Below, piece after piece: positions 10,197-21,735 of a stretch of DNA of 64,000 nucleotides (position 1 is its first letter; every line of letters starts with the position of its first letter). Origin of the DNA: Zea mays (lineage: Eukaryota > Streptophyta > Magnoliopsida > Poales > Poaceae); assembly GCF_902167145.1 (NCBI RefSeq), contig NC_050097.1, positions 42,888,095 through 42,952,094 of the forward strand, in the 5' to 3' direction. The notes beneath the pieces were generated by a model. It searched no databases. It was not told the origin of the DNA and was given only the letters and a program-made list of their open reading frames with translations. Made by a program: the position numbers and the translations under genes.

Positions 10197-10781
10197 ATGC
10201 CGCCACGCACCAGGCTAACGGCACGCAAGTCTACGGGACCAATTGGGGTGCCTCGGCATCAATTGGCTCCCCGACATGAAAGCAACAGCAGTGGAAGTAA
10301 TGACCCCATCGGAGATCTTGAAGCCCGTGTGAGTCGACTTCAAACAGCGCTGCAACACAGGACCGATGCTTGGGTCGCCGATGGAGATAGAATCAATGAA
10401 CTGAGAAGGGACATCCGACATCTGCAGGATCAGCTCGCTGATCGAGACTTAGCACTTGACTGGGCTGTACAGTCTCGTTTGCTAATGTGTGCTAAGGAAG
10501 CAAGGGCTCAGGCCCAAATTAAAGAACTTAGCTCAACAGTTGATAACCTGCAGGTTTACTGCAATACGTTGCATGAGGAAGTCCATATACTATACTCACA
10601 ATTACACCCAAGTGAGCCTGCACAACCTGCTGAGGCGGAAGCCGGACCATCTCACGTTGCGGGACGTGCGCTGGGTGGGGAGTTAGACCTTTTTGAGCCC
10701 CCTCCTTCCTTGAGGTTGGTTGATGTCTGGACTCCCACACCTGACGATGAGGACGCCAAGAGTAAGGGAAAGCAGGAATAA
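10197..10781 (+). CDS. ORF0: coiled-coil accessory protein upstream of gag
   Basis: 194 codons from ATG 10197 (MPPRTRLTARK), chosen because the same start is conserved in both units of the array (42260 and 51874), whereas the upstream ATG at 10155 is not. The basic, Ser-rich N-terminus is followed by a long heptad-rich helix (about residues 43-140, DLEARVSRLQ ... HLQDQLADRDLALDWAV ... NNLQ-like leucine spacing) predicted to be a coiled coil, then an acidic Pro-rich tail ending KSKGKQE. No catalytic or zinc motif. It lies 189 bp upstream of gag-pol in the same frame, separated by several stops. Rice RIRE3 and RIRE8 carry an ORF upstream of gag (established); whether this is homologous needs alignment. 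Function unknown; a structural or RNA-binding accessory is a guess. Confidence 0.75.
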   Translation: MPPRTRLTARKSTGPIGVPRHQLAPRHESNSSGSNDPIGDLEARVSRLQTALQHRTDAWVADGDRINELRRDIRHLQDQLADRDLALDWAVQSRLLMCAKEARAQAQIKELSSTVDNLQVYCNTLHEEVHILYSQLHPSEPAQPAEAEAGPSHVAGRALGGELDLFEPPPSLRLVDVWTPTPDDEDAKSKGKQE

Positions 10782-10970
10782 TGGTGTAATAGAAGTAAAA
10801 GTAGAGTAGTGTATTGTAGGGAGTGCTGTTGTATAATAGGTTGAACTTTTGTATAATGGGTAATGTATCCTGTTATGTAATATCGAGTCTGTATCATTAC
10901 TTTTTATAGTAATGTAAAATGGAAGGTTTTCTCTGGCACATTATGTTTACTCCAAATGTTTTTGCCATAG
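10782..10970 (+). other. ORF0-gag spacer
   Basis: 189 bp, AT-rich, several stops in the ORF0/gag frame (TAA at the ORF0 end, further TGA and TAA). How ribosomes or splicing reach the gag ATG is not evident; no internal promoter motif recognised. Confidence 0.5.
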
Positions 10971-13900
10971 ATGCCGACCAGGACTCGAGGACAGGACGCA
11001 GCCGGAACTTCTGGGGGCAGGGATGTTACCCCAAACCCACCTCCGGTTCCTCCCACGTTAGCCGAGGCGATTGCCGCCTTGGTGAATGCCACCGCAGACA
11101 ATACCCGCTTCCTTAGGGAAATGGCGGGTCAGCAGCAATTCCAGCAGCAGGCGGGAAGAGGTTTTCCGCAAGGCCCCCGTGAGACCACCTATCTGGACTT
11201 CTCTGAAACCCGTCCACCCCTATTCGTCAAGGCAGAAGATCCCCTAGAAGCTGATGAGTGGATTCGGGTTATTGAACAAAAGTTTGGTCTTCTCCGTTGC
11301 TCAGAGATGCAGAAGCCGTTGTTTGCAGCACAACAACTCCGTGGTCCTGCCAGTACCTGGTGGGGAAATTTCGTGGCTATTCAACCTGTCAACCATCAAG
11401 TCACCTGGGATGAGTTTAAAGCAGCCTTCCGTGAACACTACATACCCGAAGGAGTGCTGCATATGAAACAAGAGGAATTTATGAAGTTGCAACAAGGTGG
11501 AGATACCGTCACTCAATATCTCAACAAATTCAATCACCTGTCGCAGTATGCCATCGACCAGGTGAATACGGATTTAAAGAAGAAGAACTGTTTTATGCGG
11601 GGACTGAATGATCGGCTACAAAGGAAAATGGCCACATGCATAGATCTCACGTATGGAAAGGCTGTCAGCACAGCCTTATCTGTTGAAGCAAAATACACAA
11701 ATTCTGGGAAGAATAAGGGATTTGGTGGTGAGAGGCCTAATCAGGGCCAGGCGAAGAAGCAACGGTTTGTGGTCCGACCTTCAAACCAAAATCGCACTTT
11801 TTCTTGTCCACCCTCGTTTCCCTTCAAACAGCCAATCATTATCCGCCCCAACAATACCCCCACTACCCCAAAACAGCCGGGTGCCCCAGGCACTCGATTC
11901 CCTGCCTTGCCTAGTTCTTCAACTGGGTGTTTTAATTGCGGCAAGTCGGGACATTTTATCAAAGACTACCCATATCGTAGGCAAAATCAATCTAATGCTT
12001 CACAAGGATCTGGGAAATCAGCTCAGCCTAAAGGAAATGCTATGGGGAAGAATACGAAGAAAACGGGGCGTGTATATTACACTCAAGTGGCTACTACACC
12101 GGAAGGAGAACCGGTGATGATGGGTACGTTTCCCGTGGCCAGTCACCCAGCAATTATTCTTTTTGATTCTGGTGCTTCACATACATTCATTAGCAAGAAG
12201 TTTGTGGAACAACATCATATTGCATACCATGAATCAAAGGAGGGATTTAAAATTCATTCACCTGGGGGACACATTTATACTAGAGAAGTGGCCTATGGAG
12301 TGCCAGTAACAATGGCCGGACGGAACTTTCCTGCTAACATGATTGTTCTGAAGGGCCAGGATATAGATGTAATTTTGGGTATGAATTGGTTAACCCAACA
12401 CAAGGCAATTCTCAACACTGAACTCAGAACCGTCAGGTTGAGCTATAACCAAGAAGATATTCTTTTGACTGTCCCCGCAACCAATCCAGCCAAAACTTCT
12501 GGTAGAGTCTATGAAGCCATTGTACCGGAGATCAAGAACATTCCGGTAGTATGTGAGTTTCCAGATGTATTTCCGGAAGATTTGCCTGGACTGCCCCCTA
12601 AAAGAGATGTAGAATTCGTAATTGAGCTAAAGCCCGGTACGGCTCCCATCTCCCGAAGATCGTACCGTATGCCCCCTAATGAGTTGGCGAAATTAAAGAT
12701 TCAATTACAAGATCTATTGAATAAGGGATTCATCCGGCCAAGCTCGTCCCCATGGGGTTGTCCCGCCATTTTTGTTAAGAAGAAGGATCAAACTTTGAGA
12801 ATGTGCGTGGATTATCGACCCCTAAATGAGGTCACCATCAAGAATAAATACCCTCTTCCAAGGATCGACATCTTATTTGATCAGCTAACTGGGGCGAGGG
12901 TATTTTCTAAAATTGATCTCAGGTCGGGCTATCATCAAATCCGTATTCGACCCGAGGATATACCGAAGACCGCGTTTACTACGCGGTATGGATTGTTTGA
13001 ATACTTGGTAATGTCTTTCGGGCTCACAAATGCTCCTGCCCATTTCACTTATTTGATGAACTCGGTGTTCATGCCCGAATTGGACAAGTTCGTGGTAGTC
13101 TTCATCGACGATATCTTGATATATTCTAAGAATGAAGAGGACCATGCTCAGCATCTACGGATTGTATTGACGCGCCTGAGGGAACACCAGCTATATGCCA
13201 AGTTCAGCAAGTGCGCGTTCTGGCTGGAAGAAATTCAATTTTTGGGGCACGTGTTGTCGGCTAAAGGAATTGCGGTAGATCCTAGCAAGGTCAAAGATAT
13301 TCTAGAGTGGAAACCCCCAACAACTGTTCACCAAGTCCGGAGTTTTCTTGGACTAGCTGGGTATTATCGCAGATTCATACCAGATTTTTCTAAGCTTGTG
13401 AAGCCAATCACAAGTTTACTGAAGAATGACATTAAGTTCAATTGGTCTTCTAAGTGTAATGAAGCCTTTGAGCAACTGAAGGCATTATTGACCACTGCTC
13501 CGGTATTGGCTCAACCGGACATCACTAAGCCTTTTGACGTATATTGTGATGCATCTGGCAGTGGGCTCGGCTGTGTACTGATGCAAGAGGGCCGAGTAAT
13601 TGCGTATGCTTCAAGGCAGTTGCGCCGACATGAGGAGCATTATCCAACTCATGATCTGGAGCTAGCTGTTGTGGTTCATGCCCTAAAGATTTGGCATCAC
13701 TATCTGCTGGGAAATATCTGTCACATATATACAGATCATAAAAGTTTGAAGTACATCTTCACCCAGTCAGAGTTAAATATGAGGCAAAGACGATGGCTTG
13801 AGCTCATTAAAGACTATGAACTGGAGATCCATTATCACCCAGGCAAAGCCAATGTGGTAGCAGATGCGCTGAGTCGTAAGACCTCCTGCCACTGTCTTAT

Positions 13901-15440
13901 GGCGAAGACCTCCGAGAACACTTTGTGCCAAGAAATGGAGAAGCTAAACCTGGGGATCATCCAACAAGGGACTCTAAATCAACTAAAGCTTGAGTCAATC
14001 ATTTTGCAAAGGATAATTGATGCTCAAAAGGATAATCTAGGTATGAAGCACATTCGAGAGAAGATAAAGGCTGGAGTAGCCAAGTGTTTCAAGGAGGACG
14101 ATCAAGGTGTGATATGGTTTAAAAACCGCATAGTAGTGCCAAAGAACGAAGAGCTCCGCCAGCAAATTCTTGATGAGGCACATCTTAGTCGCTATTCAAT
14201 TCATCCCGGAAGCACTAAGATGTATCAAGACTTAAAGCAACATTATTGGTGGACGAAGATGAAAATTGAAATTGCACGCTATGTGGCTAAGTGCGACACT
14301 TGCAGACGTGTCAAGGCCATACACATGAAAACTGCTGGTCCATTACAATCTTTGCCAATCCCAACATGGAAATGGGAAGACATCAGTATGGACTTTATTG
14401 TGGGACTACCCAGGACAACCAAAGGGTATGATTCTATTTGGGTTATCGTTGATCGACTCACAAAGGTTGCCCACTTCTTACCTGTCAGGGTCACATATAC
14501 AGTAGCCACTTATGCAGCATTATACATTGCCCGTATTCTCAGTCTGCATGGTATTCCGAAGACCATTGTGTCGGATCGTGGACCTCAATTTGTAGCCAAG
14601 TTCTGGGAAGCACTTCACAACTCCTTGGGTACTAAATTACTCCACAGTTCGGCTTATCATCCTCAAACCAGTGGGCAGACTGAGAGAGTGAACCAAATAC
14701 TTGAAGATATGCTGCGGGCATGTGTCCTGGACTTCTCACCAAAATGGGATGAATGTTTGCCCCTAGCGGAGTTTTCATACAATAACAGTTATCAAGAAAG
14801 TATCAAAATGGCACCTTTTGAAGCTTTATATGGGCGACGATGTCGAACTCCGCTAAATTGGTCTGAACCTGGAGAAAGATATTTCTTTAGGCCTGATATG
14901 GTGAAAGAGGTCGAAGAAAAGGTTCAGAGAATTATTCATAATATGAAGAAAGCTCAGACTCGACAAAAGAGTTATGCAGACCGACGACGACAACCCTTAT
15001 GCTTTCTGGTAGGCGATTATGTCTACTTAAAAGTTTCACCAATGAAGGGTGTATCGCGTTTCGGGGTTAAAGGGAAACTTGCACCCAGGTACATTGGTCC
15101 ATTCCGGGTGCTTGGGCAATGTGGACCAGTGGCATACCGACTTCAACTCCCCGAAACATTGTCTGCTGTGCATAATGTGTTCCACGTGTCACAATTGAAG
15201 AAGTGTCTTCGGATTCCTGATCGAACCGTTGAAGTGACTGATGTTGTCCTGGAACCAGATTTAACATACTCGGAACATCCTATTCGAGTTCTGGATCAAA
15301 AGGACAGGATCACCCGAAGAAGGACTCTCAAGTTTTATAAGATACAGTGGAACCAGCATTCTGAAGATGAGGCTACATGGGAAACCCAAGACTTCTTGAA
15401 TAAGAATTTCCCAGGCTTTCTAGCCTCATGTAAATTGTAA
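10971..15440 (+). CDS. gag-pol: Gag-Pol polyprotein, chromovirus E1
   Basis: One uninterrupted ORF of 1489 aa from [12 protein letters not shown]; no frameshift separates gag and pol. Order: capsid-like gag (about 60-260, with TWWGNF and [10 protein letters not shown]), zinc knuckle (320-333), aspartic protease (DSGAS, D399), reverse transcriptase (catalytic FIDD, 711-714), RNase H (first Asp of CDAS, D860), integrase with HHCC and D1141, D1202, E1238 (35-residue D-E spacing), and a C-terminal chromodomain (about 1433-1480, HPIRVLDQK ... ATWETQDFL) that in chromoviruses guides integration to modified chromatin. Odd point: the zinc knuckle reads [14 protein letters not shown], so the last cysteine is Tyr333; the array copies have Cys. 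The integrase segment after HFLPV also differs from the array ([10 protein letters not shown]). All other key residues are present. Confidence 0.95.
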   Translation: MPTRTRGQDAAGTSGGRDVTPNPPPVPPTLAEAIAALVNATADNTRFLREMAGQQQFQQQAGRGFPQGPRETTYLDFSETRPPLFVKAEDPLEADEWIRVIEQKFGLLRCSEMQKPLFAAQQLRGPASTWWGNFVAIQPVNHQVTWDEFKAAFREHYIPEGVLHMKQEEFMKLQQGGDTVTQYLNKFNHLSQYAIDQVNTDLKKKNCFMRGLNDRLQRKMATCIDLTYGKAVSTALSVEAKYTNSGKNKGFGGERPNQGQAKKQRFVVRPSNQNRTFSCPPSFPFKQPIIIRPNNTPTTPKQPGAPGTRFPALPSSSTGCFNCGKSGHFIKDYPYRRQNQSNASQGSGKSAQPKGNAMGKNTKKTGRVYYTQVATTPEGEPVMMGTFPVASHPAIILFDSGASHTFISKKFVEQHHIAYHESKEGFKIHSPGGHIYTREVAYGVPVTMAGRNFPANMIVLKGQDIDVILGMNWLTQHKAILNTELRTVRLSYNQEDILLTVPATNPAKTSGRVYEAIVPEIKNIPVVCEFPDVFPEDLPGLPPKRDVEFVIELKPGTAPISRRSYRMPPNELAKLKIQLQDLLNKGFIRPSSSPWGCPAIFVKKKDQTLRMCVDYRPLNEVTIKNKYPLPRIDILFDQLTGARVFSKIDLRSGYHQIRIRPEDIPKTAFTTRYGLFEYLVMSFGLTNAPAHFTYLMNSVFMPELDKFVVVFIDDILIYSKNEEDHAQHLRIVLTRLREHQLYAKFSKCAFWLEEIQFLGHVLSAKGIAVDPSKVKDILEWKPPTTVHQVRSFLGLAGYYRRFIPDFSKLVKPITSLLKNDIKFNWSSKCNEAFEQLKALLTTAPVLAQPDITKPFDVYCDASGSGLGCVLMQEGRVIAYASRQLRRHEEHYPTHDLELAVVVHALKIWHHYLLGNICHIYTDHKSLKYIFTQSELNMRQRRWLELIKDYELEIHYHPGKANVVADALSRKTSCHCLMAKTSENTLCQEMEKLNLGIIQQGTLNQLKLESIILQRIIDAQKDNLGMKHIREKIKAGVAKCFKEDDQGVIWFKNRIVVPKNEELRQQILDEAHLSRYSIHPGSTKMYQDLKQHYWWTKMKIEIARYVAKCDTCRRVKAIHMKTAGPLQSLPIPTWKWEDISMDFIVGLPRTTKGYDSIWVIVDRLTKVAHFLPVRVTYTVATYAALYIARILSLHGIPKTIVSDRGPQFVAKFWEALHNSLGTKLLHSSAYHPQTSGQTERVNQILEDMLRACVLDFSPKWDECLPLAEFSYNNSYQESIKMAPFEALYGRRCRTPLNWSEPGERYFFRPDMVKEVEEKVQRIIHNMKKAQTRQKSYADRRRQPLCFLVGDYVYLKVSPMKGVSRFGVKGKLAPRYIGPFRVLGQCGPVAYRLQLPETLSAVHNVFHVSQLKKCLRIPDRTVEVTDVVLEPDLTYSEHPIRVLDQKDRITRRRTLKFYKIQWNQHSEDEATWETQDFLNKNFPGFLASCKL

Positions 15441-15592
15441 AGCCTGTATAGCTGTTGTAATAAAGAAGTAACCCCCACATCACCCCTGCCTTGTACCAAA
15501 ATTAAGGAAATAAAAATGTGATGTGTTTCCTTTACCATTACCTACCCTAGGATTTTTAATCTCGGGACGAGATTCTTTTATGGGGGGAAGGA
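15441..15592 (+). other. E1 3' untranslated tail and polypurine tract
   Basis: Short spacer ending in ATGGGGGGAAGGA (15580-15592), the plus-strand primer, directly before the 3' LTR. A run TTTTTAATCTCGGGACGAGA just upstream contains the inverted repeat TCTCG/CGAGA, also present in the array copies. Confidence 0.85.
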
Positions 15593-18500
15593 TGTAACAC
15601 CCCTGGTGTTACTATAACTAAAACATGAGCATGACATCATAGCATTGGCATTGCATATGTTTGACACACCTAGAGTGCATTCACTAGGCAAAAATTTCAA
15701 ACAAGTTGTATTGTTTTAATGTTTTGCAAATAGGACCCTGGATAGGAAGCTTTAACCCTAAACAGTGGTTAAAGGGGTAAAACTTAACCCAAGTTAAGAA
15801 AACCTAAAGACTTTAGGGTAAAAGTCATAAAATGACCCCAAGAATAAACTTGAATCACATTTATACCCCTAAGGTACCAAAAACCCTAATTGGAACCCTG
15901 GAAAAATCCTGAAACCAAACCCTAGGGGTCTATGTGCAAAAAATGTGCACAGGTGTGAAAACAACTATGTTAAAGCATGTTAAGTCATATGGTTCACAAA
16001 ATTAGGGATTTGCAAGTGAAACCCTAAGTTTTGGGTTTATTTGCAAAAAGTACCACTTGACCTCTATATAGCCTAAGTCTGAAATCAGTGTTGTGAGCAC
16101 AACTTTGAGCCCTTGTAACTTTCAAATTAATGAAAATATGCCCTAGGTCACCACATAAAACTTATAGACCAAACAAAGGAGAACAATTTTTCTTATGAGT
16201 GTAAGCAAGGTTGCTATGAAGAATTTGGAGATAATCCCACTTAAAGTCGGGCTGTCTGGCTGACTGATAACTGAAACTTGGTCTGACAGTGGGGTGGGTC
16301 AATCTTTGAACCCAGATTTAAACATGATCCAGTGCAAGTTTGGGCATGGTTCCCATAACAAAATTGTAGCTGGAACATGGGGCTATAACTTTGGTACAGA
16401 AGGTTGATGAATTTCTCATGCAAAATCTGGAGAAAATCTGGCCCCAAATCGCTCTGTCAGACTCATTGATTCTACTGAAACCGAGCACTGTTCACCGGCC
16501 TTCAGAAATATCGCGCCGTGGATATGGTCAGCCCCTCGCCGGCGATAAGAACGCCACCGCAGCGGATGGTCGTCGGCGGCTGCGGTAAAAATCTGGTGCG
16601 ACGTGGCCTCAAAGCATTGAGGTGGTGCTACCCGGTTAAACGGCGGCCACCGAACTTGCGCCGTGGCTCTGCCGTGCGGGTGAAGCTCGCCAGCACGATT
16701 ACAGCCGGTGAAGCTCATCCGATTGCGGCCGGTTGGCTATAAATTGAGGGCGAGCGTTGCTTCTTCACCGTATTCCACCTCTCAGCCACTAAGCGCCCGA
16801 CTCAGGATCACCGGAAAACCCATGTATCCTCCAAATCCCTCGCTCCCTTGTTCTTAACTCCGCCGTGAAGAACATCTCCGTGGCCAGCCTTCCTCGAGTG
16901 AGTACTTACCCAATTGTTTCATGTTCTTGCTTGCTATTAGCCCCCTATTGCTCCCAGTACCAACCAATCGAACTTAAGCCAAAAGCTTTCACCGGAACGT
17001 GTGCTTGCTCTGAAGAACACCGCCGTGACCCCCTCACCGTCGACCCACTCCTCGGGCCTTGTTCTGCCCAAACCAAAATGTGTCCGTAGACCCTGGTGAA
17101 CCCGTGAAGCTTTGCCCAGCCCCAATTTGGCCATCCTCATCTCTGTTTGATCGGAACACGTTCATCCCCTTGCCCATCCGCTCGGACACCATGAATTGAT
17201 TGATCCAATGCCCCCTTGGTGAAATTAATGGAGGGGAAATGCTCGGGCTTGGTTCAATTTGATGTCCGCCGCTCGGGAACCCTAGCCGTTGCCCTAATCG
17301 GCCGGCGTAGGGGCTCGCCGGAGCTCGGCTAGGCGTGAGCGCAGTCGGGGACTAGGTGTGGTAAAAGATTAGAACGCGAAGGGTCTTTCTGCAAATGTCA
17401 GCGACTCGCCGAAATAGTGCTCTGACCCCGCTTTAAGTTATTCTGTTTGTCAGGGCCTTTTCTGCAAAACCCGCAGCGCGGGCGCGCGCTGGCGCGTTTC
17501 TGCGCTAGTTGGGCCGACTTGGGCTGATTTCGGCCCGCGTCTATTTATTGTTTTTCTTTTTCTATTTCTAGCGGGCTTCGGAAATCTGTCATAAATTATA
17601 GAAAAAATCCTAAAAATATGAGACCAATTTTCTTAGAACCCTAATTTCCTGTAGTATTTAATAAAAATGAACTCATGATTTTTAGATTAAATAAGGAATT
17701 TTGGGTATTTAAAGTAGCTTAAAACATTAGTTTTGGATTTTTAGAAAATAAATGGTAATTCTAAAAATGCCCAAACTTTTTATGGGAACTTAAAACATTA
17801 TTTAGAAGCCTTGGGTAGAGTTTGAATTGTTTTGGACCTTGTTTGATCACCAAACCCAAAACCACCCCCTGCCCTATGAACTCCTTTACCGACTCCGGAA
17901 ACCCTAAGTCCCCGGAACTCCGTGAAGGAAAGTTGTATTCAAGACATAAATAATAAGTTTATACTATCTTTGCATCCTCATGAGCATCCCATGGCATCCA
18001 TTCTTATACCTATGTATGGTTATGATTAGAACGTGAAGAGGAAATCGAAGTAACTGAAGAGGAGACACCACCACCACCTTCGGAGTCTCAGGCTGGGAAT
18101 CATTTCTACTTTGATATCTGTGGATCTGAGCCTGATTCACCTGTGAACGAAGGCAAGCCCCGGTGCATGCAACCCCTTTCCTTGTGTTTTTAAATACTTT
18201 TCGCACACTTAAGTCTAGTGAAATGTGCATTAAGTTCATAGGAGTTACTTGAAACCCTTTGATGCATTGCTTTTCCTTGATATCCATACCTTTATAGATA
18301 CTCCTGTGAAGTATCAAAATTATGATTTACAAAAATGCTTAGCCTTGCTTAGATCTTGTGGATAGAGGTTGTCCTCAATTTAACCATGGGGAGGATGGCT
18401 TCTACCTGCAAGAATATTTTCATTTGGAGCAATAGTGGGATCTTACTGCAAAGTTCCCTGTGATGCTCTTTCATCCTAAGGAACAGACACAATCCTCAGG

Positions 18501-19615
18501 ATGGGAATACTTAAATTGAGACTTGGGTTAGGAACAGGTGATGTTCTACCCAGGTTGGTTAAGGATTAACGCGTATGTAGGCGTGCTGACCGAGGACCCT
18601 TTAACTGGTCACATGCCTCGTCATGGGTAAGCCTTGCCTCGGGCAGACTAAGGCCGGAATAAGATAACACGAAATGGGCGTGGAGCGATGGCGAGAGTAG
18701 CGTGTACCCTCCGTGGCAAGAGGCTGGACGGTGGTGTATCCGTGCTCTCGGTTTGCGTGAACCTGATCCGGTCTTAAGAACCCCGGTGGCGGGTTGACAT
18801 ATGCAAGGGTTAAGTGCTACATATGTCGTGTGATTGGAGATCCTCAGCTGAGTATAATCGATTCGGATCGCCGTACCTTCGCGGTTATGAAGACTTGGTC
18901 ACTTTTCTACAACGTAAGTCAGGATGTGAACACGATGGATAAAAAAATGATGTGTCTTGATGTGATGTGAAATTAGACTAGATGCAAATAGAGTCTATTA
19001 ATACTTAATATGGCGTTAAAAGATTGAAAGTAAGGACTCACTTTAGTAAGCTACTTCTGCAAAAGTATAAGTTGATTTTGCTAAAGCCTCTCCTTGACTC
19101 CTATTTATCTAGCATACCCTTGAGAGTCTTTTCCTTAGTCGGGTAAGACTTGCTGAGTATTCCATACTCAGGGTTTATCCCTTTGTTGTTTTTAGGTGAG
19201 GAAGCGACAAACTTTTGTTGCTTTTGCTCCAAGGTGGTACCAAACGAGGAAAAACAAGACTGAAGTGCGGGAGGACTCGGTCCTCCACTTAGGTTCTTTT
19301 GCTTATAGCTTATCGGGAGGAGTTTGTGCCTCCCATGGTTTGTATAATATTACTACTCTGCACTCACTTTTAGCTCTGGTCTGTAATAAAATAACTCAAC
19401 CTTGCTTTTGAAATAAATGTAAGTTATGTAATTCGCTTCCGCATTTCTTTATCTCCGATGTTTTGTAATGTCTGCAAGACGGGTGAGACGTTCCTGGTAA
19501 GGTAAGGAAAGATACCGAGCTTGTCAAGTGACTTAGGAACATCTACAGGGTGTCTGATGTCTGTTAGACAAGGACAACTGTAGGTGGGCCTAATTACTTG
19601 GGAGGTTCTGTCACA
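15593..19615 (+). repeat. E1 3' LTR (4023 bp)
   Basis: Near-identical to the 5' LTR, same TGTAAC...CACA ends, followed by AGCGT (19616-19620). TATA at 16738-16745. Differences from the 5' LTR are scattered single bases, many being C/T changes in the GC-rich promoter part (about 16620-16780). Confidence 0.95.
18030..19263 (+). CDS. Candidate spliced small ORF, E1 3' LTR copy
   Basis: Exon A 18030-18152, GC donor at 18153; exon B 19196-19263. Same frame and splice sites as the 5' LTR copy; the one difference noted in exon A (GCC to GCT) is synonymous. In the genomic RNA this copy would lie downstream of pol, where a splice from an upstream leader could reach it. Confidence 0.45.
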
Positions 19616-19629
19616 AGCGTGAGTTGAAC

Positions 19630-20640
19630 ACTACACATTTAATCTAATTAGAATATTAATCTAATACATATTAGTCGAGCAAACCTTAAGTTAACTATCT
19701 AAAATATGCGACCGGATGAATAAATGTTATTAACATGAGTGTTTATGCGTGAAAACAATTTATTATCACGTGCAGACGCCGCGTGACCCACGTGATCGAC
19801 ACGCGAGATATACGCTAACGACGCGCGGCAAGGCAAGCGACACGTGTAAATGGCACACGCGACGCACGGACACGACGTGTGACGACAAGTGACACTGTAT
19901 GAAACAGCGCGTGGACGACACGTGAAACAACGCGCACGACAGTGCGCGAGTCAGTGCGACTACGCGCACGACATGCGCGGAACGATGCGCGAACGACACG
20001 AGGTGACTTGACACCGAACAACACAACATAAGAGAATTATTAAGTTACATCGTGCTTATACTAAACAAATATTAATTAAAACATTTGAGTAGATATAATC
20101 CTATTAACAGATATAAATAAAGTGTGGCTAAAATTATAAATTAGTTTAAGTAAACTACTACTTTAATAACTCGGATAAATAAATAAATAATCAATTAATT
20201 AATTAAAACACGCCTCGCTACGAAATAATGTTACTAACATGTTGGTGACGAGGTTACAAAGTTAAAGCGACCGAAACGAATAGAAACGAGTTTATGGCGC
20301 GTTATATATTGAATAGCTAACAATTCATGGCTAATAAATAATTTTATTAAAGCGCTTGAATCGTGACTCGCGTGAACGACGACACATGAACAACGCGCAT
20401 GAACGTCGTGTGGACACATGTGACACGCGAGCATTGCAACTATCGCGTATATACTAAGTAAGTACTTATTTAGAGACATTTGAAATGGTATAATAATATT
20501 AACATGTATTTTAAAATCGCAAAGTAAGAGTATAGATTAATTTTAATTGAAACCCTACTTTAATAATCATCGAATAGACAAGAGATTAAATAACTAATTA
20601 GAATATACGATATGACGAAATAATATTTTAATATGCAGAT
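19630..20640. repeat. Degenerate tandem repeat, alternating CpG-rich and AT-rich blocks
   Basis: TATACTAA-type text follows each CG-rich block (5868, 20055, 20448), then a TATTAACA-type segment (5911 region, 20100, 20500), then CGAAATAAT-type text (20220, 20610). With E1 removed the recurrence spacing is roughly 400-500 bp, three units, starting before E1 at about 5640. CG-rich blocks are full of ACGCG and GACACG words. Confidence 0.55.
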
Positions 20641-21431
20641 GACGTTGTTATGGAATTTGCGTAACTAGAATGGTCCAAGACGTATTTATAATGCAACATA
20701 TACTGGATAAATAATATTTCACGGATTATAGGTGACGTGGCATGATCTGGTTGGTTGAACCAAAGCCACACGAAAGCCAACATGGGATATAACCACATAG
20801 GATGAAAAGGAGTGGGATCTAGTGTGGCTAGCATCTTCTTCCCTGCTGTAACCGCACAACGCACGACGGTTCTTCTTCCTTGGAGCTTGGACAAGAAAAC
20901 TGCCATGGGGAAGAGGGAAGGAAGGACTAGCCGAGGCCTCACCGGCCAGCTAGCCAGGCGGCCGCGGGGAGCAGGCTGGCCGGCTGGGCGTCGAGCCCGC
21001 CACCGCGCAGGACTGGTCGAGGGAGCAGGGGCTGGGTGCGTGGGCTGCTGGCCATGCTGGCTTGGGTGCGTGCTGGGGGGAAGGCCGCGCGAGGGAGCAG
21101 GGGATGGGTGCGTGGGCTGCTGGCCACCATGCAGGCTTGCTGCCACGCAGACTGCCACCGCGCAGGCTGCCGCGGGCCGCGCCGAAGCTACCGCGCACCG
21201 GCGCCGAGACGTCGGACTTGGCCGCGTTGGCTGCACGCTGGCAGCGTGTCGCGCTACGCGTAGGGAGGAGCGCAGGGGCAAGGGACGAAGACGCTGTCAG
21301 GGTCGGCCTGGCCTACGCGCGTAGAGACGAATGCTGGGAGAGAAGGGCAAAAGGAGCGTACCTGGTAACCGAAGGGCTTGCGTGTTCTGGATCTGAGGGC
21401 GAGACAAGGGGTTATGCAACGGCTAGAGATG

Positions 21432-21439
21432 TATTTATA
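21432..21439 (-). promoter_or_regulatory. TATA box of older long LTR
   Basis: CTATAAATAC on the minus strand with a pyrimidine-rich region before it (CCTCTCTTTT). It supports reading 4374-21735 (minus E1) as a minus-strand LTR with its U3 on the right. Confidence 0.5.
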
Positions 21440-21735
21440 GAAAAGAGAGGATGCGGAAGGCGGTTGCAAAATTTGTCGTAGATCGCGTCCTGGCCGAGCG
21501 AAAAATACGGCTACACAACGAGTTGCGCGAGACAATGTAAGACGGAGACTGAGTCAGACAAGTGCTAGACAGGGTCAAATAAAATTAGACAAAGACGATC
21601 AGAGCTAGCTCGCGAGCCCAAGATGACGTGGTGGACGCCGAAGGGGTAGACAGGGATAGATAGGGATCGCCGACGCGAGCAGCATGCCGTTCGTGAGAAT
21701 ATGTGGTTCGGTGATCTCGCGATAAAGGGCACGAG

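Larger units (their letters stand above)
5935..19615 (+). mobile_element. Intact Del/Tekay-type chromovirus E1
   Basis: Complete 13.7-kb Ty3/Gypsy element: 5' LTR (5935-9958), initiator-Met primer site (9961-9972), ORF0 (10197-10781), uninterrupted gag-pol (10971-15440), polypurine tract (15580-15592), 3' LTR (15593-19615), perfect AGCGT duplication. The C-terminal chromodomain and pol order (PR-RT-RH-IN) place it among chromoviruses; very long LTRs plus an ORF upstream of gag recall rice RIRE3/RIRE8 and the Del/Tekay clade. The LTRs are nearly identical (a few tens of differences by eye over 4 kb), so insertion is recent. All coding parts look intact apart from a changed zinc-knuckle cysteine, so it may be autonomous. 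Confidence 0.92.
19616..21735 (-). repeat. Older long Gypsy-like LTR, right part
   Basis: Continuation of 4374-5934 beyond E1, starting with the AGCGT duplication. From 19621 to about 20640 it alternates CG-rich and AT-rich blocks; 20640-21480 is GC-rich with a 35-bp direct repeat (about 21019-21054 and 21092-21127); a minus-strand TATA lies at 21432-21439. The far end is replaced by the truncated Copia near 21735. No coding region I would support; GC-biased open frames here lack conserved motifs. Confidence 0.5.

Noticed and set aside
20628..21281. 217-codon open frame on the minus strand in the older LTR, downstream of its TATA in the sense direction
   Set aside because: Starts with TTG, Ala/Pro/Arg-rich composition from GC-biased DNA with a direct repeat, no motif; only one copy, so no conservation test is possible.
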